Shown here in pieces: positions 32,983 through 42,609 of a stretch of 64,000 bases of DNA (position 1 is its first letter; each line of letters opens with the position of its first letter). Under the pieces are notes generated by a model. That model was not told where the DNA came from, did not search any database, and was given only the letters and a program-made list of their open reading frames with translations. The position numbers were made by a program, and so were the translations under genes. This stretch comes from Nocardioides sp. dk884 (lineage in GTDB: Bacteria; Actinomycetota; Actinomycetes; Propionibacteriales; Nocardioidaceae), in assembly GCF_009557055.1 (NCBI RefSeq), contig NZ_CP045649.1:2021501-2085500 (forward strand). Direction: 5' to 3'.

Positions 32983-33041
32983 TGGTTTGGTCCCCAACGA
33001 CATCAAAAACCGCCGAGCTCATGCTGTTCGTGCCCAATCGT
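32983..33041. repeat. 59-bp palindromic element, copy 6 (degenerate, overlaps a coding 3' end)
   Basis: Left arm 32983-33002 differs from consensus only in its first three bases. Spacer TCAAAAACCGCCGAGCTCA. Right arm 33022-33041 reads TGCTGTTCGTGCCCAATCGT, the same altered form as copy 1. The right arm encodes the last seven residues (NDWARTA) of the AbiEi/DUF559-like protein, and its stop codon falls in the spacer. With copy 7 it brackets that gene. Confidence 0.8.
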
Positions 33042-34017
33042 TGAAGCCCATGGCCCGCCGCCAGCGGTTCAGGGTGCGGGAGCGTCCCTGTTCGTCGTAC
33101 AGGGAGTTGGCCACGAGGCGGCGCCACCGCTCGACCCGGCGTACGTCGTGGGGGCGATCGAGCGCACGGTCCAGCTCGTGCATCACCACCAGGGGATGGT
33201 TCAGCAGGTCGTCGAGCACGAAGCCGCGGCGCTGGTAGCCGGTGCCGCTCCAGCCGCGTTCGCGCCGCAGGTCGCTGCGGTGCTGCGAGGGCTCGCGGTG
33301 CACAGCGCCGTCGTACTCGTGCACGGCCCCGATGGCTGGCACCAGGAGGTCCGCGCGGCCGATGAACGTCCCGGCGGCGTCGTACAGGTCGACCTGTGGT
33401 TCAACCATGACATCCATCTGCTGGTGGAAGAGCCGCAGCACCGTCTCACCGGCCGAGTCACAGAGCGCGGTCGCCAGCTCGTACGCCCGGCGCGCCATGC
33501 GGACCCCGGGACGTCCGCTCGCCAGGATGCCCAGCATGCGCTCGGGGTCGAGGTCGCCCGCAGCGAGCGCGGAGTCGATCATGATCACGAGGTCGAGTAC
33601 GCCGAGGTCGCGGGCCGCGCGCAGCAGGATCTCTTCCGCGGCGTCGACGGGAAGGCCGTGCCTGATCTCGACCGGGGCCGCGGCCGTGGCCGGTTCGACG
33701 AGCCGGGAGCAGATCAGCCCCGGCCGGCGGGGCCGGCGTTCAGCGCCGTGCACGGCCGCGAAGACCGGTACTTGCGCCGGCACGGCCGGGAGTTGCCAGC
33801 CCCGCAGGCGTGCGGCGGTCAGATGGGTGTACACCGCACCGGGAGGCAGGACCTGGCACCACGCCCGCAGCTCGCGGAGGAACTCCGCTTCGTCGTCGAG
33901 GCCGTCGGTCTTGCGCAGGTAGAGCCCGTGGCTCACCCGCCGGAAGGAGGTGAGGCGCATCTGCCCGCGCACGACCTCGTCGGGCGGAGAAGGGCGGTCG
34001 GTCGGTGGCGGCGGCAT
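33019..34017 (-). CDS. AbiEi-like / DUF559-like putative nuclease or antitoxin protein
   Basis: 332 residues from ATG 34017; upstream sequence runs into the 59-bp element, and a TTG six codons upstream is an alternative. N-terminal part (about 15-75) has the wing and PGAVYTHLTAARLRGWQLP stretch common to actinobacterial AbiEi-antitoxin-like proteins. The C-terminal region GRADLLVPAIGAVHEYDGAVH, with Asp and Glu-x-Asp, resembles DUF559/Vsr-type PD-(D/E)xK nucleases. No partner toxin lies next to it. It interrupts the pafA-prcA part of the proteasome cluster and is enclosed by two repeats, suggesting insertion. Function in defence is inference. Confidence 0.6.
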   Translation of the reverse strand: MPPPPTDRPSPPDEVVRGQMRLTSFRRVSHGLYLRKTDGLDDEAEFLRELRAWCQVLPPGAVYTHLTAARLRGWQLPAVPAQVPVFAAVHGAERRPRRPGLICSRLVEPATAAAPVEIRHGLPVDAAEEILLRAARDLGVLDLVIMIDSALAAGDLDPERMLGILASGRPGVRMARRAYELATALCDSAGETVLRLFHQQMDVMVEPQVDLYDAAGTFIGRADLLVPAIGAVHEYDGAVHREPSQHRSDLRRERGWSGTGYQRRGFVLDDLLNHPLVVMHELDRALDRPHDVRRVERWRRLVANSLYDEQGRSRTLNRWRRAMGFNDWARTA

Positions 34018-34098
34018 TCCCAGATGCTGCAACCCGAGCGGGGTGTCGAAACCGAGTGCTGGCGTAGCTGTGGATGGGGCCTGGCGTCGAGGAGGTGC

Positions 34099-34157
34099 AC
34101 GTTTGGTCCCCAACGACATCGAACAGAGTCGAAAAACTGTCGTTGGGGACCAAACGT
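34099..34157. repeat. 59-bp palindromic element, copy 7
   Basis: Both arms (34099-34118 and 34138-34157) are perfect to consensus, but the spacer TCGAACAGAGTCGAAAAAC lacks the usual GGCC core. It begins 12 nt past the prcA stop on the minus strand and lies 81 bp upstream of the AbiEi-like start. Confidence 0.93.
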
Positions 34158-34169
34158 GGCCCGACGTGG

Positions 34170-34964
34170 CTAGCTGAGCGGCGGGGCGACCGGCGGGTCG
34201 GGGTGGCCGGGCGGGGTGGCGGTGCCCTGAGGGCCGGGGGCGGCGGTGGCGGAGCCCTCGGAGGGCACCCGGTCGCCGAGCATCGTCTCCAGGCGCGACG
34301 GGGTGAGCCGGCGGAACTTGCGGGTCTGCGACCGGGTCCGGTCCAGCAGCGCGACCTCGAGGTCGTCGACGGGGATGACCCGGTCCTCGGTGTCGTTGTG
34401 GCCCAGGGCGGAGACCGCGAGGTGCAGCGCGTCGTCGAGGGAGGCCCCGCTGGCGTAGCGCTCCTTGAGATAGCTCGCCACCGATTCCGCGGCCCCGCCC
34501 ATCACGGCGTACCCGTGCTCGTCGGCGACCTGGCCGTCGTAGGTCAGTCGGTAGAGCTGGTCCTCGGCCGGGGTCTCGCCGATCTCGGCGACGAACAGCT
34601 CGACCTCGTAGGGCTTCTCACCGCCGCTGGAGAAGATCGTGCCGAGCGTCTGGGCGTAGGCGTTGGCCAGGCCGCGCCCGGTGACGTCACGGCGGTCGTA
34701 GGCGTAACCGCGCATGTCGGCCAGGCGCACCCCGGCGATGCGCAGGTTCTCGAACTCGTTGTAGCGCCCCACCGCCGCGAACGCGATCCGGTCGTAGATC
34801 TCGGAGACCTTGTGCAGCGCCTGGGAGGGGTTCTCCGAGACGAACAGGATCCCGTCGGCGTACTGCACCGCGACCACCGAACGGCCCCGGGCGATGCCCT
34901 TGCGCGCGAAGTCCGCCCGGTCCTTCATCTGCTGCTCGGGGGAGACGTAGAAAGGCATGCTCAT
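34170..34964 (-). CDS. prcA: Proteasome subunit alpha
   Basis: 264 residues. N-terminal [43 protein letters not shown] gives the gate helix and first strands; [17 protein letters not shown] and [20 protein letters not shown] are alpha-type features. Forms the outer rings of the 20S core. ATG overlaps the prcB stop by 4 bp. The C-terminal 40 residues are Pro/Gly/Ala-rich and disordered. Confidence 0.97.
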   Translation of the reverse strand: MSMPFYVSPEQQMKDRADFARKGIARGRSVVAVQYADGILFVSENPSQALHKVSEIYDRIAFAAVGRYNEFENLRIAGVRLADMRGYAYDRRDVTGRGLANAYAQTLGTIFSSGGEKPYEVELFVAEIGETPAEDQLYRLTYDGQVADEHGYAVMGGAAESVASYLKERYASGASLDDALHLAVSALGHNDTEDRVIPVDDLEVALLDRTRSQTRKFRRLTPSRLETMLGDRVPSEGSATAAPGPQGTATPPGHPDPPVAPPLS

Positions 34965-35806
34965 GCGGTGGGACCTCCGGGAAGGCCCGCGAGCGGGCCG
35001 TCGGGACGGGACATGCGGGCGGCGATCATCCGGTCGGCGACCTCGGCGACGGTGGCCTCGGGCAGGCGGCGCCCGCCCTCGCTGGTGATCACGTGCACCA
35101 TCGGGAAGATCCGCCGGGTCACGTCGGGCCCGCCGGTGGCGGAGTCGTCGTCGGCCGCGTCGTACAGCGCCTGTACGGCGGTCATCACGGCCTCCCCCTC
35201 GTCCATGTCGGCGCGGTAGAGCTTCTTCAGCGCGCCGCGGGCGAACAGTGAGCCCGAGCCGACGGAGTGGAACCCGGTCTCCTCATAGCGGCCCCCGGTC
35301 ACGTCGTAGCTGAAGATCCGCCCGGCCGCGGCAGGTATGTCGTATCCGACCAGGAGGGGGACGACGGCGAGGCCCTGCATGGCCAGCCCGAGGTTGCCGC
35401 GGATCAGCGCGGAGAGCCGGTTGGCCTTGCCGTCCATCGAGAGCGTGGTGCCCTCGATCTTCTCGTAGTGCTCGAGCTCGACACCGAAGAGCCGCACCAG
35501 CTCGACGGCGATGCCGGCGGTGCCGGCGATCCCGACCGCGGTGAACTCATCGGTGGCGAACACCTTCTCGATGTCGCGTTGGGCGATGATGTTGCCCATC
35601 GTGGCGCGCCGGTCGCCGGCCAGTACGACGCCGCCGGGGAAGGTCAGCGCGACGATGGTGGTGCCGTGCGGGGCGAGGTCGCCGCCCTGGCCAGTGGGCA
35701 GCGCGCGGTTGCCCGGCAGCAGGTCCGGGGACTGACCGGCGAGGAAGTCGGCGAACGACGACACGCCAGGTCGCAGGTAGGCGGGGGGAAGACGCGGATC
35801 GCTCAC
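34961..35806 (-). CDS. prcB: Proteasome subunit beta
   Basis: 281 residues. Propeptide of about 48 residues, then APHG followed by mature [10 protein letters not shown] with Thr49 as the nucleophile; mature Asp17 (GDRRAT) and Lys33 (DIEKV) complete the active site. Inner rings of the 20S core. GTG start lies 4 bp after the pup stop with no strong Shine-Dalgarno sequence, so it is probably coupled to pup. Confidence 0.97.
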   Translation of the reverse strand: MSDPRLPPAYLRPGVSSFADFLAGQSPDLLPGNRALPTGQGGDLAPHGTTIVALTFPGGVVLAGDRRATMGNIIAQRDIEKVFATDEFTAVGIAGTAGIAVELVRLFGVELEHYEKIEGTTLSMDGKANRLSALIRGNLGLAMQGLAVVPLLVGYDIPAAAGRIFSYDVTGGRYEETGFHSVGSGSLFARGALKKLYRADMDEGEAVMTAVQALYDAADDDSATGGPDVTRRIFPMVHVITSEGGRRLPEATVAEVADRMIAARMSRPDGPLAGLPGGPTA

Positions 35807-35810
35807 GCGG

Positions 35811-36008
35811 TCACTCGCCGCCCTTCTGGATGAAGGACTTCACGAAGTCCTCGGCGTTGGACTCGAGCACGTCGTCGATCTCGTCCAGGATGTCGTCGAC
35901 GTCGTCGTCGATGGCTTCCTTGCGGTCGGCGACGTCGGTTTCCGGGGTGACCTCGACCGCGTCGTCAGTCTCCGCGGACTTCCGCGGCTGCTTCTGCTCC
36001 TGTGCCAT
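35811..36008 (-). CDS. pup: Prokaryotic ubiquitin-like protein Pup
   Basis: 65 residues, acidic and disordered, with the helix region [32 protein letters not shown]. The final codon is GAG, so the protein ends in GGE rather than GGQ: it is ready for PafA without deamidation by Dop. Leaderless: TAGGGT (36015-36020 on this strand) 6 nt before the ATG. First gene of a pup-prcB-prcA transcript, with dop 171 bp upstream behind a 59-bp element. Confidence 0.97.
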   Translation of the reverse strand: MAQEQKQPRKSAETDDAVEVTPETDVADRKEAIDDDVDDILDEIDDVLESNAEDFVKSFIQKGGE

Positions 36009-36086
36009 GGGGCGACCCTATCCACACCCTGGGTGTCGTGGGTCACCGTGACCGGGGGGATGGGGCCGGCGCAGGCCTAGGGGTCG

Positions 36087-36145
36087 ACGTTTGGTCCCCA
36101 ACGACAACAGATCGGCCCCGGACGATGTCGTTGGGGACCAAACGT
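36087..36145. repeat. 59-bp palindromic element, copy 8
   Basis: Both arms (36087-36106, 36126-36145) perfect to consensus. Spacer ACAGATCGGCCCCGGACGA. It begins 33 nt past the dop stop on the minus strand and ends 67 bp upstream of the pup -10 box, so it separates the dop transcript from the pup operon. Confidence 0.93.
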
Positions 36146-36178
36146 GCGCCTGGCCCCCGCAGCGACCCCGGCGCACCC

Positions 36179-37690
36179 TCAGGATCCGGTGAGCACCGCG
36201 AACAGGTCGGTGGCGGTGTCACAGCGGTCGAGCAGCTCACCCACGTGGGCCCGGCTGCCGCGCAGCGGGTCGGTGGTGGGGACGCGCTGGAGCGAGTCGC
36301 GGCCGGGGAGGTCGAAGATCACCGAGTCCCACGAGGCGGCGGCGACGTGCTCGGCGTACTTCTCCAGGCAGCGGCCGCGGAAGTAGGCGCGGGTGTCGGT
36401 GGGCGGCTCGTGCATGGCGGCCTCGATCTCGGCGTCGTGGAGCAGCCGCTCGATGCGCCCGCCGGCGACCAGGCGGTGGTAGAGGCCCTTCTCGGGGCGG
36501 ATGTCGGAGTACTGCACGTCGATGAGCTGCAGCTTCGCCGCGTCCCAGGCGAGGCCGTCGCGCTGGCGGTACTGCTCGAGCAGCTTCAGCTTCGCCACCC
36601 AGTCCAGCTCCGTCGCGCAGAGCATCGGGTCCTGCTCGAGGCGGTCCAGCACGGACTCCCAGCGCGCCAGGACGTCGAGGGTCTGACGGTCGGCGTCGGC
36701 GCCGAAGCGGTCCTCGACGTACTTCTTGGCCAGGTCGAGGTACTCCATCTGCAGCTGGACGCCGGTGAGCGAGCGCCCGTCCTTGAGCCGCAGCGTCTGG
36801 CGCAGCGTGGGGTCGTGGGAGATCGCGCGCAGCGCCCGCACCGGCCCGTCGACGGAGAGGTCGCGGGTGATGAAGCCGTCCTCGATCATCGCCAGCACCA
36901 GCGAGGTGGTGCCGACCTTGAGGTACGTCGAGATCTCGGAGAGGTTGGCGTCGCCGATGATCACGTGCAGGCGCCGGTACTTGTCGGGGTCCGCGTGCGG
37001 CTCGTCGCGGGTGTTGATGATCGGGCGCTTCAGCGTGGTCTCCAGGCCGACCTCGACCTCGAAGAAGTCCGCGCGCTGGCTGACCTGGAAGCCGTGCCCG
37101 CGCCCGTCCTGGCCGATCCCGACCCGACCGGCCCCGCACACGACCTGACGGCTGACGAAGAACGGCGTCAGGTGGCGCACGATGTCGCCGAACGGCGTGG
37201 CGCGGCGCATCAGGAAGTTCTCGTGCGCGCCGTACGACGCGCCCTTGTTGTCGGTGTTGTTCTTGTACAGCGCGATCGACGCACCCCCGGGCAGCTGGCT
37301 GGCGCGGCGCTGGGCGTCGAGCATGATCTGCTCGCCCGCCTTCTCCCAGCGCACCACGTCCAGCGGGGTGGTCACCTCCGGTGCGGCGTACTCCGGGTGG
37401 GCGTGGTCGACGTAGAGCCGGGCGCCGTTGGTGAGGATGACGTTGGCCAGCCCCAGGTCCTCGTCGGTGAGCTGGGTGGAGTCCGCCACCTGCCGCGACA
37501 TGTCGAAGCCACGGGCGTCGCGCAGCGGGGACTCCTCCTCGAAGTCCCACCGGGCGCGCCGGGCCCGCAGGGTCGAGGAGGCGTAGGCGTTGACCACCTG
37601 CGTGGAGGCCAGCATCGGGTTGGCCAACGGCTGCCCGAGCACGGAGATGCCGTACTCGATCTCGGTCCCCATCACCCGGCGCACGCTCAT
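36179..37690 (-). CDS. dop: Depupylase/deamidase Dop
   Basis: 503 residues, paralogue of PafA. MGTEIEYG (nucleotide-site Glu), Asp95 in [15 protein letters not shown], the Dop-specific loop between about 40 and 80, and [14 protein letters not shown]. Removes Pup from substrates; the deamidase function is not required here because Pup ends in Glu. Leaderless: TACGCT (37698-37703 on this strand) 7 nt before the ATG. Confidence 0.97.
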   Translation of the reverse strand: MSVRRVMGTEIEYGISVLGQPLANPMLASTQVVNAYASSTLRARRARWDFEEESPLRDARGFDMSRQVADSTQLTDEDLGLANVILTNGARLYVDHAHPEYAAPEVTTPLDVVRWEKAGEQIMLDAQRRASQLPGGASIALYKNNTDNKGASYGAHENFLMRRATPFGDIVRHLTPFFVSRQVVCGAGRVGIGQDGRGHGFQVSQRADFFEVEVGLETTLKRPIINTRDEPHADPDKYRRLHVIIGDANLSEISTYLKVGTTSLVLAMIEDGFITRDLSVDGPVRALRAISHDPTLRQTLRLKDGRSLTGVQLQMEYLDLAKKYVEDRFGADADRQTLDVLARWESVLDRLEQDPMLCATELDWVAKLKLLEQYRQRDGLAWDAAKLQLIDVQYSDIRPEKGLYHRLVAGGRIERLLHDAEIEAAMHEPPTDTRAYFRGRCLEKYAEHVAAASWDSVIFDLPGRDSLQRVPTTDPLRGSRAHVGELLDRCDTATDLFAVLTGS

Positions 37691-37815
37691 GCACCTCAGC
37701 GTACGTCCCGACCGAGACCGCCGTGCGCCGTCTGCACCGCCCGCCGGGCCGTCTCACCCGCCGGGCCCGCTTGCAGCAGGCACTCGGCAAGGCGCGGCTG
37801 GCAGGCGGCAGGGAT

Positions 37816-37879
37816 GGGCCCCGGAGGCGATACCCCCGGGGCCCGTTGGATGAGCCACCCCCGGTGGGGTGGCTCATCC
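37816..37879 (-). terminator. Tandem hairpins after gad
   Basis: First hairpin in the direction of gad: 14-bp perfect stem 37848-37861/37866-37879 with a CGGT loop, 17 nt past the gad stop. A second, 9-bp stem (37816-37824/37836-37844) follows. Together they should end the gad transcript before the dop promoter. Confidence 0.75.
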
Positions 37880-37895
37880 GGCGGCCTTCTCGACC

Positions 37896-39278
37896 TCAGT
37901 GGTGGAACATGTGAGCCTCCTGCTCACGCGGCAGCGGGCCAGGAAGGGTGTCCAGGAACTCCACGCTCGAGCGGAGGCTGTCGAGCAGGCGGCTGGCCAG
38001 GTCACGGGACAGACCGTTGCGGACCACGATCCGCTGCACCGTCCGCTTCTCGAGGTTCTCGGGCAACGGGTACGCGGGCACCAGCCAGCCCCGCTGACGC
38101 AGCTGGTCGGAGAGGTCGTAGAGGTTCCAGGTGGTCGTGTAGTCCGCCTTGAGCTCCCAGGCGAACACCGGGATGTCGGAGGCGTCGTTCCAGAGCGTGA
38201 ACGGGCCCATCGCCTCGATCTCCCGCGCGAGGTACTGAGCGACGTCGAGGCTCTCCTGCTGCACGGCCGTGTAGCCCTTCCGTCCGAGCCGGATGAAGTT
38301 GTAGTACTGCAGCAGGACCTGCGCGCCGGGCCGGGAGAAGTTCAGGGCGAAGGTCGGCATCTTCCCGCCCAGGTAGGAGACGTAGAAGATGAGCTCCTCG
38401 GGCAGGAAGTCCTTGTCCTTCCACACCACCCAGCCGATGCCCGGGTAGACCAGGCCGTACTTGTGTCCGCTGACACTGATGGAGTGCACGCGGTCGAGCC
38501 GGAAGTCCCACAGCTTGTCCGGCTGCAGGAACGGCGTGATGAACCCACCGGAGGCGGCATCGACATGGATCGGGATGTCGAGGCCGGTGTCCTGCTGGAT
38601 CCGGTCGAGGGCGTCGCAGATCTTGCTGATCTCCTCGTACATCCCGGTGTAGGTCACGCCCATGATCGGTACGACGCCGATGGTGTTCTCGTCGACGTAC
38701 TTCTCGAGCTCGAACCCGTCCATGGTGCGGTGCTCGTCGCTGATCGGAATGGTCCGGGTCTCGACGTCGAAGTAGTTGCAGAACTTCAACCAGCACACCT
38801 GGACTGCGGAGCTCATCACCAGGTTGGGGCGCTCGGTCGACTTGCCGGCCGCGCGGCGCGCCTGCTGCCACCTGCGCTTGAGGGCCAGGCCGCCCAGCAT
38901 GCAGGCCTCGGAGGACCCGATGGTGGAGGTGCCGATCGAGTTCGACGGGTCCGGCGCGTTCCAGAGTTCGGCCAGGATGCGCCAGCAGCGCTCCTCGATC
39001 GCGGCGGTCTGGGGGTACTCGTCCTTGTCGATCATGTTCTTGTCGAAGGTCTCGGCGTAGAGCTTCGAGGCCATCGGGTCCATCCAGGTCCCGACGAAGG
39101 TGGCGAGGTTCAGCCGCGCGTTGCCGTCGAGCATCGCCTCGTCGTGGACGAACTGGTACGCCGTCTCCGGCATCATCGGGTCATCGAGCAACGTGAACTG
39201 CGGGATGTCCTGGGACTCTCCCGGACGCGCGAACAGCGGGTTGACGGCCAGCCGCTTCTCCATGTCCTTCTCGCTCAT
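37896..39278 (-). CDS. gad: Glutamate decarboxylase
   Basis: 460 residues, the usual GadA/B length. PLP lysine Lys273 in SVSGHKYGLVYPG, IHVDAASGGF before it, and GTSTIGSSEACMLGGLALKRRW. Converts glutamate to GABA with proton use, often for acid resistance; no GABA antiporter gene is adjacent. AAAGGA precedes the ATG at 7 nt. It sits alone between dop and arc, bounded on both sides by strong terminators, which is not the usual proteasome gene order and suggests insertion of a complete unit. Confidence 0.95.
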   Translation of the reverse strand: MSEKDMEKRLAVNPLFARPGESQDIPQFTLLDDPMMPETAYQFVHDEAMLDGNARLNLATFVGTWMDPMASKLYAETFDKNMIDKDEYPQTAAIEERCWRILAELWNAPDPSNSIGTSTIGSSEACMLGGLALKRRWQQARRAAGKSTERPNLVMSSAVQVCWLKFCNYFDVETRTIPISDEHRTMDGFELEKYVDENTIGVVPIMGVTYTGMYEEISKICDALDRIQQDTGLDIPIHVDAASGGFITPFLQPDKLWDFRLDRVHSISVSGHKYGLVYPGIGWVVWKDKDFLPEELIFYVSYLGGKMPTFALNFSRPGAQVLLQYYNFIRLGRKGYTAVQQESLDVAQYLAREIEAMGPFTLWNDASDIPVFAWELKADYTTTWNLYDLSDQLRQRGWLVPAYPLPENLEKRTVQRIVVRNGLSRDLASRLLDSLRSSVEFLDTLPGPLPREQEAHMFHH

Positions 39279-39518
39279 GTCGGCGGTCCTTTCGGTGCAG
39301 CCGGCCGGCGCCCTGAAGTGCTCGGGTCGGTGAGGGGCGCGGCACGACCACGGTGGTCAGCTGGAGCACTCGACTCGACGCTTGCACGGCGGCGGCGGGC
39401 CGAGTAGGGCCATGTGGCCCTGCCGCGGAGATCGCGAGTCACGCGCCCCGGGAGCGCCCGTGCAGGTCGACAGTCACCCCGCAGCGGGGGCACAGTGCCC
39501 GGGACCAGCTGGCGCGGC
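39279..39518. promoter_or_regulatory. Upstream region of gad
   Basis: 240 bp between the arc terminator and gad. It must carry the gad promoter; I cannot fix a convincing -10/-35 pair or an operator. No reading frame here has a family motif. Short GC-rich direct and inverted repeats occur but none stands out. Confidence 0.4.
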
Positions 39519-39551
39519 GGACGGCGAGCGCTCCCTGAGCGCTCGCCGTCC
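39519..39551 (-). terminator. Perfect 14-bp hairpin after arc
   Basis: Arms 39519-39532 and 39538-39551 (GGACGGCGAGCGCT and its complement) with a 5-nt CCCTG loop, 43 nt past the arc stop on the minus strand. Confidence 0.75.
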
Positions 39552-39593
39552 GGGGGTCGTTGCCGGACCGGGGGTGCTGGCCCAGAGGGGTGC

Positions 39594-41360
39594 CTAGAGG
39601 TACTGGCCGGTGTTGGAGACGGTGTCGATGGACCGGCCCGGCTCGGTGCCCTGCTTGCCGGTGATCAGGGTGCGGATGAACACGATCCGCTCGCCCTTCT
39701 TGCCCGAGATCCGCGCCCAGTCGTCGGGGTTGGTGGTGTTGGGCAGGTCCTCGTTCTCCTTGAACTCATCCACGCAGGCCTGGAGCAGCTGGGAGACCCG
39801 CAGCCCGTGCTGGCCGTGGTCGATGAAGTCCTTGATCGCCATCTTCTTCGCCCGGTCGACGATGTTCTGCAGCATCGCGCCAGAGTTGAAGTCCTTGAAG
39901 TACAGGACCTCCTTGTCGCCGTTGGCGTAGGTGACCTCGAGGAAGCGGTTCTCCTCGGTCTCGGTGTACATCCGCTCCACCGTGGCCCGGATCATCGCGT
40001 CCACGCAGGCCTGCCGGTCCCCGCCGAACTCGGCGAGGTCCTCGGCGTGCAGGGGCAGGTCGGGCACGAGGTACTTGCTGAAGATGTCGCGGGCCGCCTC
40101 GGCGTCGGGGCGCTCGATCTTGATCTTCACGTCCAGGCGCCCCGGTCGCAGGATCGCGGGGTCGATCATGTCCTCGCGGTTGGAGGCGCCGATGACCAGC
40201 ACGTTCTCCAGCAGCTCCACGCCGTCGATCTCGCTGAGCAGCTGCGGGACGATGGTGTTCTCCACGTCCGAGGACACCCCGGTGCCGCGGGTGCGGAACA
40301 GCGAGTCCATCTCGTCGAAGAACACGATCACCGGGGTGCCGGTGCTGGCCTTCTCCCGGGCCCGCTGGAAGACCAGCCGGATGTGGCGCTCGGTCTCCCC
40401 GACGTACTTGTTGAGCAGCTCGGGGCCCTTGATGTTGAGGAAGTAGGACTTGCCCTCCTGGCCGGTGCGCGCGGCGACCTTCTTGGCCAGCGAGTTCGCG
40501 ACCGCCTTGGCGATCAGGGTCTTGCCGCAGCCGGGCGGGCCGTAGAGCAGCACGCCCTTCGGCGGCTTGAGCCGGTGCTCGGCGAAGAGCTCGGGGTAGA
40601 GGTACGGGAGCTCGACGGCGTCCTGGATCATCTCGATCTGGTTGCCGAGGCCGCCGATCGCGGCGTAGTCGATGTCCGGGACCTCTTCGAGGACCAGCTC
40701 CTCGACCTCGGACTTGGGGACCTTCTCGTAGACGTAGCCGGCGCGGGCGTCGAGCAGCAGGCTGTCGCCGGCGCGGATCGTCTCGCGTAGCAGCGGCTCG
40801 GCGAGTCGTACGACGCGCTCCTCGTCGGCGTTGGCGATGACCAGGACCCGCTCGCCGTCGGCGAGCAGCTCCTTGAACATCACGACCTCGCCGACCTTCT
40901 CGTAGGCGAGCGCCTCCACGACGTTGAGCGCCTCGTTGAGCAGCAGCTCCTGGCCGGGGACGAGCTCGTCGACCTCGATGCTCGGGCTCACCGTGACGCG
41001 CAGCTTGCGCCCGCCGCTCAGGATGTCGACGGTGTCGTCGTCGTTGCGCTCGAGGAAGGTGCCGAACGTGGCCGGCGGCAGCGCCAGCCGGTCGACCTCC
41101 TCCTTGAGCTTGAGGATCTGGTCGCGGGCATCGCGCAGCGTCTGCGCCAGCCGCTCGTTCTGACCGTTGAGCGCCGCGAGGGAGCGCTCGGTCTCAGCGA
41201 GTTTGAGCTCGAGGCTGCGCGTACCGCCCGGCGACTCGCTGAGTCGCCGGCGGAGGTCGCTCACCTCCGACTCCAGGTAACGGACCTGGCGGGCGAGATC
41301 GTCCGCGCTCGGTCCGCCGGTGTAGCCCTGGTCCATGCCGAACGGGTTGTCAGATGTCAT
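39594..41360 (-). CDS. arc: Proteasome-activating AAA+ ATPase ARC/Mpa
   Basis: 588 residues. N-terminal coiled coil (about 20-95) that binds Pup, tandem OB domains (about 96-240), AAA+ domain with Walker A GPPGCGKT, Walker [13 protein letters not shown] and [23 protein letters not shown]. The C-terminus is QYL, the gate-opening tail known from Mpa. ATG 41360 is chosen because AGGAGG lies 8 nt before it; a GTG three codons upstream overlaps that sequence. Unfolds pupylated proteins into PrcAB. Confidence 0.97.
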   Translation of the reverse strand: MTSDNPFGMDQGYTGGPSADDLARQVRYLESEVSDLRRRLSESPGGTRSLELKLAETERSLAALNGQNERLAQTLRDARDQILKLKEEVDRLALPPATFGTFLERNDDDTVDILSGGRKLRVTVSPSIEVDELVPGQELLLNEALNVVEALAYEKVGEVVMFKELLADGERVLVIANADEERVVRLAEPLLRETIRAGDSLLLDARAGYVYEKVPKSEVEELVLEEVPDIDYAAIGGLGNQIEMIQDAVELPYLYPELFAEHRLKPPKGVLLYGPPGCGKTLIAKAVANSLAKKVAARTGQEGKSYFLNIKGPELLNKYVGETERHIRLVFQRAREKASTGTPVIVFFDEMDSLFRTRGTGVSSDVENTIVPQLLSEIDGVELLENVLVIGASNREDMIDPAILRPGRLDVKIKIERPDAEAARDIFSKYLVPDLPLHAEDLAEFGGDRQACVDAMIRATVERMYTETEENRFLEVTYANGDKEVLYFKDFNSGAMLQNIVDRAKKMAIKDFIDHGQHGLRVSQLLQACVDEFKENEDLPNTTNPDDWARISGKKGERIVFIRTLITGKQGTEPGRSIDTVSNTGQYL

Positions 41361-41483
41361 CTGCGCCACCTCCTAGGTGCTGGCGACCATACCCGCGTGA
41401 CAGCGCCACGGAAGGGGCCGAATGGCCGGGAAGGTCACGATTCGGTCCCGGGTGGGGCAGGACGTCCGGGGCGCGCCAGGTTG

Positions 41484-41542
41484 ACGTTTGGTCCCCAACG
41501 ACATTCCGGGGGCCCGGATTGTTGTCGTTGGGGACCAAACGT
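41484..41542. repeat. 59-bp palindromic element, copy 9
   Basis: Both arms (41484-41503, 41523-41542) perfect to consensus. Spacer TTCCGGGGGCCCGGATTGT, nearly a palindrome itself. It lies 18 nt past the trmI stop on the minus strand and 123 bp upstream of the arc start. Confidence 0.93.
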
Positions 41543-41560
41543 CGCCCTTCGGAGGTCTGA

Positions 41561-42598
41561 CTACTCCCCGTCAGCGGCCTCGACCGGCACGCCGGGCGGC
41601 CGGGGGCCGGTGTAGTCCGGGCCGTACGCGCCGGGCGCGGGACGGCGCTTCTTCAGCGGCGGGCGCTGGCCGGGGGCCATGCGGCGGGCGGTGACCAGGA
41701 AGGCGGTGTGGCCGATCATCTTGTGCCCCGGGCGCACCGCGAGGCCCTCGACGTGCCAGTCACGGACCAGCGACTCCCACGGCTGCGGCTCGGTGAACCC
41801 GCCGTGCAGGCGGACGGTCTCGACGAAGCGGGAGAGCTGGGTGGTGGTCGCCACGTAGGCGCACACGATGCCGCCCGGGCGCAGCGCGTCGGCGGCGGCG
41901 TCCAGGCACTCCCACGGCGCGAGCATGTCGAGGATGATCCGGTCGCAGCGCTCGCCGGAGGCGGGCAGCGCCTCGGCCAGGTCGCCGAGCCGCAGGTCCC
42001 AGGCGGGGTGGTCGCCGCCGAAGAACTGGGTGACGTTGCGGCGCGCGACGTCGGCGAACTCCTCGCGTCGCTCGTAGGAGGTGACCTTGCCCTGCGGTCC
42101 GACCGCGCGCAGCAGTGAGCAGGTCAGCGCCCCGGAGCCGACGCCGGCCTCGACCACGTGGGCGCCGGGGAAGATGTCGGCCATCGCGACGATCTGGGCG
42201 GCGTCCTTGGGGTAGACCACCGCGGCGCCGCGCGGCATCGAGACCACGAACTCCGAGAGCAGCGGGCGGAACACGAGGTACTCCCCGCCGGCCGAGGAGG
42301 TGACGGTGAAGCCCTCCTCGCGCCCGATCAGGTCGTCGTGCTCGAGGTGGCCGCGGTTGGAGAAGAACCGCTTGCCCGGCACCAGTTCGAAGTTGTGGCG
42401 CCGTCCCTTCTGGTCGACCAGGCGCACCCACTCCCCGACCCGCAGCGGGCCGCGGTGCACCCCGGACCAGGCCTCGGGGGCGACGTCGGGCGCGACCTCG
42501 GAGCTCGCCGTGGAACCGGCCGGTGAGCCTTGGGGGTCTGCGCCGCTCGGGGCGTCGTCGGAAGGGCTTGCGGCGGCGTCGAGCTCGGCGTCAGGCAC
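41561..42598 (-). CDS. trmI: tRNA (adenine(58)-N1)-methyltransferase TrmI
   Basis: 345 residues. After a disordered Ala/Ser/Pro-rich N-terminus (1-45): SGVHRGPLRVGEWVRLVDQKGR, FELVPGKRFFSNRG, PRGAAVVYPKDAAQIVAMADIFPGAHVVEAGVGSGALT (SAM motif) and DIILDML-type ILDMLAPWE. Methylates A57/A58 of tRNA T-loops. GTG start has a TAAAGT box (42607-42612 on this strand) 8 nt upstream, giving an internal promoter at the end of the M50 gene. Standard neighbour of arc. Confidence 0.92.
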   Translation of the reverse strand: MPDAELDAAASPSDDAPSGADPQGSPAGSTASSEVAPDVAPEAWSGVHRGPLRVGEWVRLVDQKGRRHNFELVPGKRFFSNRGHLEHDDLIGREEGFTVTSSAGGEYLVFRPLLSEFVVSMPRGAAVVYPKDAAQIVAMADIFPGAHVVEAGVGSGALTCSLLRAVGPQGKVTSYERREEFADVARRNVTQFFGGDHPAWDLRLGDLAEALPASGERCDRIILDMLAPWECLDAAADALRPGGIVCAYVATTTQLSRFVETVRLHGGFTEPQPWESLVRDWHVEGLAVRPGHKMIGHTAFLVTARRMAPGQRPPLKKRRPAPGAYGPDYTGPRPPGVPVEAADGE

Positions 42599-42609
42599 GG
42601 GCAGCCACT

